Shown here: positions 5,953 to 11,757 of the stretch, piece after piece | Layout of the letters: every line of letters starts with the position of its first letter | Numbering within the stretch: the first letter of the stretch is position 1 | Assembly: GCA_049414205.1 (NCBI GenBank) | Contig: JBMSGE010000037.1 | Span: 1 to 11,757 of the forward strand | From: Nitrosomaritimum sp049414205 | Lineage (GTDB): Archaea; Thermoproteota; Nitrososphaeria; Nitrososphaerales; Nitrosopumilaceae | Direction: 5' to 3' | Length of the DNA stretch: 11,757 nucleotides | Position numbers and translations under genes: made by a program | The notes under the pieces: generated by a model | The model's input: only the letters and a program-made list of their open reading frames with translations | Database searches by the model: none | Told to the model about the DNA's origin: nothing

Positions 5953-6825
5953 ATGAAAAAAATTGGCCTGATTGGCACCGGAATGTTAGGTAAAGCAGTA
6001 GGAATGCATTTGCTAAAATCAGGTTATAGTTTAGTTGCATATAACAGAACTAAAGAAAAAACAAAAGATCTTGAAGTTAATGGTGCAGAAATAGCAGATA
6101 CACCAAAAGATGTAGCTTTGAAATCAGATGTTGTAATTACTGTAGTAAAAGATGCAGATGCAGTAAAAAAAATTTCATTTGAAAAAGACGGCATTATTTT
6201 TGGAAAGCATGATGGATTAGTAGTCTGTGATATGAGTACCATCAATCCACTTGAATCTAAAAAAATATTTGAAAAATTTCGAGAAAATAACGTGATTATG
6301 CTAGATACTCCAGTAATGGGCGGACCAAACGTCGCAATTACAGGAGACCTAGTCATGATGGTAGCAGGGAACAAAGAAACTTTTGATGATTGTAATGAAC
6401 TTTTTGAAACCATAGCAAACAAGGTTTTCTACTTGGGTGAAAATGGAACCGCTCACACAGTGAAACTTGCCATGAACCTTCAAATTACAATGCTAGCGCT
6501 TGCATTATCAGAAGGGATAACCCTTTCCAGAGCAGCAAATATTGATCCTAAAGTATTTCTTGAAATACTAAATTCAACTTATTTTAAAACTGGAATGAGT
6601 GAAAATAAAGCCTTCAAAATGATTCAAGATAAATTTGATGCAACTTTTACTCTTGATAATTTGAAAAAAGACATCAATACAATTTCTGAGACATCAAAAT
6701 CATTTGGCGTGAATCTTCCTATGACCGAGAAAGCCAAGGAGATTTATGAAAATGCCGTAAAAGAAGGGTTTGGAAATCTAGATTATACAGGAATTCTAGC
6801 ATACATAAAAAAACTAAATGAATAG
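5953..6825 (+). CDS. NADPH-type beta-hydroxyacid dehydrogenase (HIBADH/GLYR family semialdehyde or hydroxyacid reductase)
   Basis: A 290-residue cytosolic enzyme of the 3-hydroxyisobutyrate dehydrogenase family, close to the usual 290-300 residues. The N-terminal Rossmann motif is GLIGTGMLG (5-13). Asn31-Arg32-Thr33 follow the second strand, as in NADPH-preferring glyoxylate/succinic-semialdehyde reductases, where NAD enzymes have an acidic residue. Other landmarks are MSTINP (94-99), the substrate-binding loop DTPVMGG (118-124), and GTAHTVKLAMN (165-175) with catalytic Lys171 and Asn175. The C-terminal helical domain ends with the expected LDNLKKD and LDYTG segments. ATG 5953 was chosen over TTG 5941 because it begins directly before the first strand and has a TATA candidate at the right distance. 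These enzymes interconvert short semialdehydes (malonic, succinic, methylmalonic) or glyoxylate with hydroxyacids. The exact substrate cannot be read from the sequence. An SDR gene follows 75 bp downstream on the same strand. Confidence 0.88.
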   Translation: MKKIGLIGTGMLGKAVGMHLLKSGYSLVAYNRTKEKTKDLEVNGAEIADTPKDVALKSDVVITVVKDADAVKKISFEKDGIIFGKHDGLVVCDMSTINPLESKKIFEKFRENNVIMLDTPVMGGPNVAITGDLVMMVAGNKETFDDCNELFETIANKVFYLGENGTAHTVKLAMNLQITMLALALSEGITLSRAANIDPKVFLEILNSTYFKTGMSENKAFKMIQDKFDATFTLDNLKKDINTISETSKSFGVNLPMTEKAKEIYENAVKEGFGNLDYTGILAYIKKLNE

Positions 6826-6871
6826 AATCTAACTCTTTGAGGTATTTTTACGACTAAGATTCACCACAAAT

Positions 6872-6879
6872 TCTATAAG
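6872..6879 (+). promoter_or_regulatory. TATA-like box for the SDR gene
   Basis: TCTATAAG is centred 25.5 bp upstream of the ATG at 6901 in a 75-bp gap with no Shine-Dalgarno-like sequence. It indicates independent, leaderless transcription of the SDR, so the SDR need not share a transcript with the upstream dehydrogenase. Confidence 0.6.
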
Positions 6880-6900
6880 TTACAACGATAGAAATGCAAT

Positions 6901-7662
6901 ATGAGATTAAAAGATAAAGTATCAATTGTAACTGGTGCATCCAGTGATATTGGAAGAGAGATAGCAAAACGTTTTGCCGAGGAAGGATCCAAAGTGATCC
7001 TAATTGCACGAGACCTTGACAAATTAGAACAAGCTAGAAAAGAGATCGGTAATGATGAAGCTACAGCTTCAATGTCATGTGATTTAACAGATGAATCCCA
7101 AGTTATTCAAACAGTAAATCAGATTGTCGACACCTATGGCAAAATCGACATTTTAGTGAATAATGCAGGAGCAATAAATGACCCAGTGCATTTTCATGAA
7201 ATGCAAGATTCAGAAATTAAAAAATTAATCGATGTAAATCTTTTCGGAGTTTTTCACATGACAAAAGCTATCTTAAACAAAATGTCTGATGTTAAAAGTG
7301 GAGTGATAGTAAACATTGGTTCAATTTCTGGGGAAAGAGCAATCCCCCGAGTCCACCTTGCAGCATACTCATCTACAAAAGCAGCAATTTCCATGTTTAC
7401 AAAAGCCATTGCAGTAGAATATGCAAGAAGACATATTCGTTGTAACAGCGTAAATCCAGGAATAATCAACTCAGGCATGATTAAACCATACTTGGATGAT
7501 CCTCAAGCAAGAAAAGTGATTGAAGAAAGAATTCCACTTGTGAGAATTGGAGAACCAGTAGATGTTGCCAATGCAGCTCTGTTCCTAGCTTCTGATGAGG
7601 CAAGCTGGATTACAGGAGCCATCCTTAATGTGGATGGTGGAAAGACAGCTTCAGAAGGATAG
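6901..7662 (+). CDS. FabG-like short-chain dehydrogenase/reductase (SDR)
   Basis: A 253-residue classical SDR of typical length. The cofactor loop is TGASSDIG (11-18), where the second Gly of the usual TGxxxGxG is Asp16. Arg37 after the second strand (LIARD) points to NADPH. NNAG (87-90) stabilises the central sheet. The catalytic set is Asn113 (DVNLFG), Ser141 or Ser143 in NIGSISG, and Tyr156-x3-Lys160 (YSSTK). NPG (185-187) and the C-terminal GAILNVDGG (239-247) are as in FabG-like enzymes. The reaction is NADPH-linked reduction of a keto group or the reverse; many proteins of this set are annotated as 3-oxoacyl-ACP reductase, yet archaea lack a standard type II fatty acid synthase, so the substrate is open. 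ATG 6901 is 25.5 bp from a TATA box. The 3' end overlaps the convergent DUF99 gene by 12 bp. Confidence 0.88.
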   Translation: MRLKDKVSIVTGASSDIGREIAKRFAEEGSKVILIARDLDKLEQARKEIGNDEATASMSCDLTDESQVIQTVNQIVDTYGKIDILVNNAGAINDPVHFHEMQDSEIKKLIDVNLFGVFHMTKAILNKMSDVKSGVIVNIGSISGERAIPRVHLAAYSSTKAAISMFTKAIAVEYARRHIRCNSVNPGIINSGMIKPYLDDPQARKVIEERIPLVRIGEPVDVANAALFLASDEASWITGAILNVDGGKTASEG

Positions 7663-8232
7663 TCCTTTTTGCAGCAAAGACTTTGCTAAAAGCTGTGCAA
7701 CCCGTAATGGTTCTGGAAAAGATCCTTGCAAAGTTAATTCATCCAAGAGAAGTTTTACATCATGTAAATCACAACCTTCCTTTCTGACAAAAATATCAGA
7801 AGAAGTATGAAGTGTTATTTTATCGCGAGTTCCAAGTTTTCGATATTTTTTTATTTTTGATTCATAAGAATCGGGAAAATGATGTTTTATTGAATCTTCG
7901 ATTCCTTCTGATTCATTGTATGTGACTCCAATTACAGGAATTTGTAATAAATCGTGAATTTTTTTTATGTCAATTATGTTGTAAAGAGAGATTATCAACC
8001 CCGAAATCAAAACATAGCTGATATCGGGTCTATTTAGATCATCATACATTTTAAGAATAGTCTCAGTAGCATCATCACCATCCAGAGTGGTTGTGCCAAA
8101 AACAAACCCATCAATTACAAAATCACGTCTCATTACCAATCCAGATAAAATTGATTTTTTTGAATTTTGATGAAAACTTTCTGCTATAGATAATCCTCTT
8201 AATCCTTGTTTTTCAAGATGTAGGGTTCGCAT
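7651..8232 (-). CDS. DUF99 (UPF0215) family protein, endonuclease V-like fold
   Basis: A 193-residue protein matching archaeal DUF99. Landmarks are LRGLSIAESF (11-20), LSGLVMRRDFVIDGF (29-43), the acidic block TTLDGDDATETI (48-59), VLISGLIIS (74-82), IPVIGVTYNESEG (98-110) and the C-terminal signature PEPLRVAQLLAKSL (173-186). The fold is related to endonuclease V, and acidic residues such as Glu18, Asp51, Asp53 and Asp54 are candidates for metal binding, but no enzymatic role for DUF99 is settled to my knowledge. The start is ATG 8232 with a Shine-Dalgarno-like AGGAG eight bases upstream. That is unusual for this window and suggests translation from within a longer transcript, consistent with the small membrane ORF overlapping its 5' end. 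The 3' end overlaps the SDR gene by 12 bp. Confidence 0.88.
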   Translation of the reverse strand: MRTLHLEKQGLRGLSIAESFHQNSKKSILSGLVMRRDFVIDGFVFGTTTLDGDDATETILKMYDDLNRPDISYVLISGLIISLYNIIDIKKIHDLLQIPVIGVTYNESEGIEDSIKHHFPDSYESKIKKYRKLGTRDKITLHTSSDIFVRKEGCDLHDVKLLLDELTLQGSFPEPLRVAQLLAKSLLQKGLSF

Positions 8233-8338
8233 TTTTGTTTCTCCTAAGATAAGCCCTATAGCTTAATCCAGTAACCCCCACAATTATTGCAGTAATTACA
8301 GACCAAGCAACAAATGAAACAATATTTGACTCTTCCAA
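8213..8338 (-). CDS. Probable small membrane protein (41 residues), upstream of DUF99
   Basis: A short frame beginning with TTG at 8338 encodes 41 residues. It has an acidic N-terminus (MEESN), one hydrophobic helix at about 6-25 (VSFVAWSVITAIIVGVTGL), and a basic tail (YRAYLRRNKN). That is the layout of a genuine single-span membrane peptide with the tail on the cytoplasmic side. Its last 20 bases, including the stop, overlap the start of the DUF99 gene in another frame, and the AGGAG before DUF99 lies inside it (the Arg-Arg codons), as in coupled genes. A TATA-like TTTAGATG lies about 25 bp upstream of the TTG. Upstream in frame there is no other usable start. No family is recognised. The hydrophobic pattern could arise by chance in AT-rich DNA, so confidence is moderate. 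Confidence 0.45.
   Translation of the reverse strand: MEESNIVSFVAWSVITAIIVGVTGLSYRAYLRRNKNANPTS
8241..8245 (-). promoter_or_regulatory. Shine-Dalgarno-like AGGAG before DUF99
   Basis: AGGAG on the minus strand ends eight bases before the DUF99 ATG at 8232. Most starts in the window have no such element, so this one suggests an internal gene of a longer transcript and supports the reality of the overlapping 41-residue upstream frame. Confidence 0.45.
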
Positions 8339-8462
8339 TAAATTAACAATACCAATTAAACATCTAAAGTTTCGGTTTAGGTATTAGTCAGATCTTAAGA
8401 CTGAAGAGAGTAAGAAAAGATCAAAGCATGGTTTCTGAAACATCTAAATAGATTTAGTACAG

Positions 8463-8681
8463 ATGGATTTTGTGCCTGAAATAATCTGCGAGGAGTGTGG
8501 AAAAAGACTATACCATGAAAATGAAGATACCTTAAAGATAGAACAGACCATACATGAAAAATTCTGTAGAAAGAAGGAAGGAGAAACACACAGCTATATG
8601 CATAGAGATACATCTCATACAACCACGTTTGATGCAGAACGAGAATATGATGTGAATGGAACTCCTGTTCTAAAGAAATAA
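8463..8681 (+). CDS. Small C2HC zinc-finger-like protein (72 residues)
   Basis: A 72-residue hydrophilic protein. The N-terminal half has Cys9-x2-Cys12-x18-His31-x3-Cys35, a C2HC zinc-finger arrangement with the motif CEECGKRLYHENED followed by a predicted helix (TLKIEQTIHEKFC). The C-terminal half is polar, with several His residues (His43, His47, His52) that could bind metal, and it appears disordered. The start is ATG 8463, with no Shine-Dalgarno-like sequence. The region 8339-8462 upstream is a 124-bp divergent gap containing an 11-bp direct repeat. It ends 52 bp before the flavoprotein gene, which has its own TATA box. Such proteins are abundant and uncharacterised in these archaea; a regulatory or structural zinc role is likely, but no function can be assigned. 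Confidence 0.72.
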   Translation: MDFVPEIICEECGKRLYHENEDTLKIEQTIHEKFCRKKEGETHSYMHRDTSHTTTFDAEREYDVNGTPVLKK

Positions 8682-8702
8682 AATTCTATCAAATACTGCA
8701 AA

Positions 8703-8710
8703 ATTATATT
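8703..8710 (+). promoter_or_regulatory. TATA-like box for the geranylgeranyl-reductase-family gene
   Basis: ATTATATT has its TTATAT core (8704-8709) centred 27.5 bp upstream of the TTG at 8734. No in-frame ATG occurs before the GxGxxG motif, so this box supports TTG as a leaderless start. Confidence 0.5.
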
Positions 8711-8733
8711 CTGGAAGCAAAAAGACAGAAAGG

Positions 8734-9951
8734 TTGGGTAAAGAATTTCATTATGATATTGTAGTTGTGGGGGCAGGTCCTGCCGGTTCATCGGCAGCTT
8801 ACCAAGCGGCAGTAAATGGCGCAAAGGTTGCCCTAATAGAAAAAGAGAACTCTGTTGCAGAAACCGTTAGAACCAGTGGAGTTACGTGGATTAACAATAT
8901 CAAAGAGTTTGGAATACCAGATGATTGTTTTAATCCAATCAAAAATTATTCCTTTTGTTCCCCCAATAACGAAGTCACCATAAGCGACAGTATTGCCCAA
9001 GCTGCAGTATTAGATGTTCGAAAGACCTACAGATGGTTAGCCAATGAAGCAGAAGGAAAGGGGGCAGAGATTTTTGTAAAAACAAGTGTCAAGGAGGCAA
9101 TTAAAAACAATAATGGAGACATTGTAGGTGTTATTGCAACTACTCCAGATGGAGAAGCATCATTTTTTGGAAAAATAATAATTGATGCAAGTGGATTTGG
9201 ATCAGTTGTATCAAAATCAATGGGTTTTGTGACACAATGGGAGAGATTTGGAGCTGGTGCAGAATTTGAGGTCAAGGCAGAAAACGTCGATCCTGAGACA
9301 TGGTGGTTAATGGTTGGTCAAAAATATTCCCCAGCTGGATATGCATGGATTTTTCCAATAAGTAAAGAGATTGTAAGGATAGGAGTAGGAGTTGGAAAGC
9401 CAGACTCATCAGTAGACCCTACCGAGAGACTAAAACAATTGATTGAAACAAAAGAAGGTCCAATTGCCAGATTAGGAAAAATAACTCAAATTGAATTCCA
9501 TTATGGATTAATTCCAAATGATGGACTGTCAAGAAAGACCGTTTACAATAATTTGATTTTGGTTGGAGACACTGCAGGCCAAGCAAATCCGTTAGTTCTT
9601 GAGGGGATTAGATATGCCATAAAATTTGGCAGAGTGGCCGGTAAAGTAGCATCAGAGGCAGTAAAGTCTGGAAAAACAGACGAGGCCTCGCTAATGCCAT
9701 ATGAAGAAAACTGGAGAAAGGAAATTGAATCCAAAATAAAATCAGCAGGGAAGGTGCAAGACAGATGGATAGGTCTTTCTGATGAGCAATGGGATAAAGA
9801 GTTAGACATTATCAAGGAGCTAAAAGCAGAGGAATTTCTAGATTTCATAAAAGCTGATTTCGGATTATCAAATATGCTAAAGCTTGCTACACACCACCCA
9901 AAACTTGCAGTAAGACAGCTTTTTGGAATAGTGAAAGGAATTGGGAAGTAA
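8734..9951 (+). CDS. Geranylgeranyl reductase family FAD-dependent oxidoreductase
   Basis: A 405-residue flavoprotein of the archaeal geranylgeranyl reductase family. The FAD-binding N-terminus is VVVGAGPAGSSAA (10-22) with Glu37 ending the second strand. The middle has IIIDASGFGS (148-157), the substrate-domain motif YSPAGYAWIFP (198-208, the family's PxGYxWxFP), and the second FAD motif LILVGDTAGQANPLVLEGIRYA (from 274). Family members saturate the double bonds of archaeal isoprenoid lipid chains, a membrane-associated step in making archaeol and tetraether lipids such as crenarchaeol. In characterised enzymes an R/KxCG-type motif contributes a Cys near the flavin; here the corresponding stretch is ETVRTSGVTW, with Ser48. 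It could therefore be a paralogue acting on another isoprenoid or a different substrate. The start is TTG at 8734, the only usable one before the GAGPAG motif. A zinc-ribbon gene follows 65 bp downstream. Confidence 0.86.
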   Translation: MGKEFHYDIVVVGAGPAGSSAAYQAAVNGAKVALIEKENSVAETVRTSGVTWINNIKEFGIPDDCFNPIKNYSFCSPNNEVTISDSIAQAAVLDVRKTYRWLANEAEGKGAEIFVKTSVKEAIKNNNGDIVGVIATTPDGEASFFGKIIIDASGFGSVVSKSMGFVTQWERFGAGAEFEVKAENVDPETWWLMVGQKYSPAGYAWIFPISKEIVRIGVGVGKPDSSVDPTERLKQLIETKEGPIARLGKITQIEFHYGLIPNDGLSRKTVYNNLILVGDTAGQANPLVLEGIRYAIKFGRVAGKVASEAVKSGKTDEASLMPYEENWRKEIESKIKSAGKVQDRWIGLSDEQWDKELDIIKELKAEEFLDFIKADFGLSNMLKLATHHPKLAVRQLFGIVKGIGK

Positions 9952-10004
9952 GGAGTGGAATTTTTTGAACACAAAAACAGTGAATTTAAGAACCATAATG
10001 AGAT

Positions 10005-10009
10005 AGGTG
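10005..10009 (+). promoter_or_regulatory. Shine-Dalgarno-like AGGTG before the C4 zinc-ribbon gene
   Basis: AGGTG, complementary to the 3' end of 16S rRNA, lies seven bases before the ATG at 10017. A TATA-like ATTTAAG (9984-9990) also lies about 30 bp upstream of the ATG. A transcript from that box would start too close to the ATG to include the AGGTG, so read-through from the flavoprotein gene may be what uses it. Confidence 0.4.
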
Positions 10010-10016
10010 TTTTATC

Positions 10017-10268
10017 ATGGTCCATTATTTCATAAATAAAATAAAACGCGTATCAGATAGACCTTCTTCATGCATACAGTGCGGTAAGGTAGACCTCAAA
10101 GAAGATGCAGTATTAGCAACAACAGGACCCTCTGAAAAAAATGCCGATTATGCCCCGTCAATTCTCTGCCTTTCTTGCGAAACTTTGATGGTAATTACCA
10201 ATAGTCCAGGAGCAGTAATTGGAATTCATCATTCTGCAGGAAACCAAGCTACTGTACGTAGTTCTTGA
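10017..10268 (+). CDS. Small C4 zinc-ribbon protein (83 residues)
   Basis: An 83-residue protein with Cys19-x2-Cys22 (SSCIQCGKV) and Cys51-x2-Cys54 (ILCLSCET), a four-Cys zinc ribbon with a 28-residue loop. The N-terminus is basic (INKIKRVSDR), and the hydrophobic C-terminal part (LMVITNSPGAVIGIHHSAG) looks like beta strands, too polar for a membrane helix. The ATG at 10017 has an AGGTG Shine-Dalgarno-like sequence seven bases upstream. It lies 65 bp after the flavoprotein gene on the same strand, so the two may be co-transcribed. Its stop is only 10 bp from the stop of the convergent surface-protein gene. No named family is recognised; a role as a small nucleic-acid-binding or adaptor protein is a guess from the fold. 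Confidence 0.72.
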   Translation: MVHYFINKIKRVSDRPSSCIQCGKVDLKEDAVLATTGPSEKNADYAPSILCLSCETLMVITNSPGAVIGIHHSAGNQATVRSS

Positions 10269-10278
10269 TAATAGGGGA

Positions 10279-11757
10279 TTATTTTACGCTGAAAAAGTCA
10301 TTTACAATGACATTGTGATACTCTAATTGAGCAACATATACCCCTGGTTCAAATGGAATTTGCACAAGTTTATTGAATCGTCCTGAGGAATTATCTTTGA
10401 GGGCAATAGATTGAACCAGGTTTCCTTGTTGATCAAAAATATCAACAAATAGATCTTCTCTAAAGGCCAGAGATTTTTGAACTGCCCCAGACAAAACAAG
10501 TTGTCCATCATACTGGGCCTCGATAATTGCAGAGCGAGACCTAGTAGGCAAATATCTTTCAATTAATCTTTTTAGCTCTTCTAGTTTTTCATCTACATTT
10601 TCTGTGTCTCTGTTTGCCAGCCCTAGTTTGATATCACCAATCACCTCAGAGAATCTATATTCTGAATCATAATTTTCTCCACCAAACTTTTCCACAAAGG
10701 TTTGTAATTCTTCAAATTCCCTTGCAAGTTCAACTATATCATAATCAGATTCAGAGTATTCGTAATCAAATTCTTCCTCGATGTTGATTATCTGAGTGGC
10801 TTTAACATTTTGGTATTGAAGAGTCATAAAATACAATCCAGGTTCAACTGGGGCAAACCATTGAGTATAGAAATCACCATGTTGGGTATCAGTGAATTTC
10901 AAATTGCTGTGTTTGCTGCCATCCATATTGAATATGGTGACATAGAGATTTTCACGATTATCAAATCTGGATTTCTCTACGGCACCTTGCAAAACCCAAA
11001 TGTCTTTTTCTAAATCGTATGAAATGTTGTAAATTATTCGTTTATTTTCAGTTGCCAAATGTTCTGTAAGGAATTGCCCAATTTCCAAGAGTTTAGCCTC
11101 AACATCGACGAAATTTCCAAGTTCTACTAGTTCATATCCATCCAATATCATTTCATTGTATTCTTGCTCATTTTGAGCAAACCCAGGATGTTGGAAATTT
11201 GAAACAGCGTTAGAGTATGCTTCTAATTTTTTTCTAAAATCAATTCGCTTTAGTTCATCTAAGCTATAACCACCCTCTGAACCATATGGATCCTCATCAT
11301 ATGCATATGAGACCTCACTCCATTCTTCAAACAAATCTCGCACCATATTGTCAGCCGTGTCAATATCACCTTGAATTACAAGGTCCCTCACATCATCAAT
11401 TTTTTCATTGAAAGTCTCTGCAAAGTCTAAAAATCCTGGAAGGAATCTTTTTGTTGTCATACTTAGTTCAACTAAATTTTCTAAAGACTTTGCTCGCTCC
11501 AAAACGTTTCCAGCACGTGCCTTTATTGCATCTTCATCTTGTTTATCAAGGTCAGACTTTATTTTTGGTGCAATTTCACTTACCCAGACCAAAAGAACTT
11601 CAATCCTATCTATTCTCGTAATAGACGGATTGTCAGATTCCATTTGTTCTGCAGTATCTAAAATTTTTAGGGCATTATCAATCAAGAAAAGATTATTGTA
11701 ATCAGCCTGGAGTTCGGCTTGTTCTTTCATTGCCAGGTATTCAAATTTTAGAATAGA
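10279..11757 (-). CDS. Large repeat-containing, probably extracytoplasmic protein with two beta-sandwich modules (partial, 5' end outside window)
   Basis: The frame stays open from its stop at 10279 to the right edge, so the N-terminus is missing. An ATG at 11730 would give 483 residues, but nine further open codons precede it and no signal peptide is visible. Numbering from that ATG, residues 1-230 are charged and mostly helical, likely coiled coils. Residues 232-317 and 401-482 are two related beta-sandwich repeats sharing LQGAV/LSGAV, an LYVTIFN/LFVDIFD strand with a following (D/Q)G turn, and PVEPGLYFMTLQY/PFEPGVYVAQLEY. A second helical spacer (about 330-395, LAREFEELQTFVEKFG) lies between them. 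Such Ig-like or macroglobulin-like modules are typical of archaeal secreted and cell-surface proteins, which is the basis for the location. The composition is acidic with no Cys. The C-terminus ends with the second module, without a membrane helix or sorting signal, so any anchor must be N-terminal. The function is unknown. Confidence 0.78.
   Translation of the reverse strand, partial: SILKFEYLAMKEQAELQADYNNLFLIDNALKILDTAEQMESDNPSITRIDRIEVLLVWVSEIAPKIKSDLDKQDEDAIKARAGNVLERAKSLENLVELSMTTKRFLPGFLDFAETFNEKIDDVRDLVIQGDIDTADNMVRDLFEEWSEVSYAYDEDPYGSEGGYSLDELKRIDFRKKLEAYSNAVSNFQHPGFAQNEQEYNEMILDGYELVELGNFVDVEAKLLEIGQFLTEHLATENKRIIYNISYDLEKDIWVLQGAVEKSRFDNRENLYVTIFNMDGSKHSNLKFTDTQHGDFYTQWFAPVEPGLYFMTLQYQNVKATQIINIEEEFDYEYSESDYDIVELAREFEELQTFVEKFGGENYDSEYRFSEVIGDIKLGLANRDTENVDEKLEELKRLIERYLPTRSRSAIIEAQYDGQLVLSGAVQKSLAFREDLFVDIFDQQGNLVQSIALKDNSSGRFNKLVQIPFEPGVYVAQLEYHNVIVNDFFSVK

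Noticed and set aside
5953..7662. The two dehydrogenase genes as a single operon for one pathway
   Set aside because: A well-placed TATA box in the 75-bp gap gives the SDR its own leaderless promoter, and no shared substrate can be inferred.
8384..8462. Possible tRNA or structured RNA in the divergent gap, prompted by the palindromes AGATCT and CTTAAG near 8390-8400
   Set aside because: There is no cloverleaf, no GTTCGA-like T-loop and no stable stem beyond four base pairs.
10810..11701. Plus-strand open frames inside the surface-protein gene (10810-11013 and 11408-11701)
   Set aside because: They are antisense to a long, clearly repeat-structured coding frame and lack motifs or their own promoters.
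10279..11757. The surface-type protein as target of the archaeosortase-like enzyme
   Set aside because: Its C-terminus ends in a beta module with no hydrophobic helix or basic tail, so it cannot carry a sorting signal of that kind.
1..11757. CRISPR array, insertion sequence, toxin-antitoxin or defence island
   Set aside because: I see no spaced direct repeats, transposase or nuclease signatures, or terminal inverted repeats, and base composition looks uniform by eye.

Overview
The window looks like a piece of an AT-rich genome of a marine ammonia-oxidising archaeon (Nitrososphaerota/Thaumarchaeota, Nitrosopumilus-like). The evidence is an archaeal-type Nre DNA-repair protein with a C-terminal PCNA-binding motif, a DUF99 protein, a geranylgeranyl-reductase-family flavoprotein, an archaeosortase-like protein with Ser where the catalytic Cys is expected, several very small zinc-finger proteins, and start codons (ATG, GTG, TTG) that mostly sit 24-30 bp from a TATA-like box with no Shine-Dalgarno sequence, as expected for leaderless archaeal transcripts. 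The species assignment is inference; no rRNA or tRNA gene is present to test it.

Layout. 1-2440, minus strand: archaeosortase-like membrane protein, a 48-residue zinc-motif ORF, and nre. 2441-3379, plus: a cobalamin-binding BtuF-like protein without a signal peptide. 3366-4744, minus: a four-helix membrane protein with a Cys-Ser-Cys motif, a membrane-anchored DsbA-like thiol oxidoreductase and a small C2H2 zinc-finger protein. 4795-5926: a single-span membrane protein (plus), a second C2H2 protein (minus) and an unrecognised basic protein (plus). 5953-7662, plus: an NADPH-type beta-hydroxyacid dehydrogenase and a FabG-like SDR. 7651-8338, minus: DUF99 and a probable 41-residue membrane peptide. 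8463-10268, plus: a C2HC zinc protein, the geranylgeranyl-reductase-family enzyme and a C4 zinc-ribbon protein. 10279-11757, minus: a large repeat-containing, probably surface-exposed protein cut by the right edge.

The genes are tightly packed and alternate in direction. Three convergent pairs overlap at their stop codons by 10-14 bp and a fourth pair is 10 bp apart. No gap exceeds 300 bases, and I see no mobile element, CRISPR array, tRNA or rRNA. The clearest functional groupings are the extracytoplasmic redox pair (DsbA-like plus CSC membrane protein), the cell-envelope functions (archaeosortase-like protein, lipid reductase, surface protein) and five tiny zinc-binding proteins. The most striking regulatory feature is one palindromic TATA box exactly midway between two divergent start codons. 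I did not find a clear defence or other multi-gene novel system; the best candidates for new biology are the Ser-type archaeosortase, the CSC membrane partner of DsbA, and the small zinc-finger and membrane proteins.
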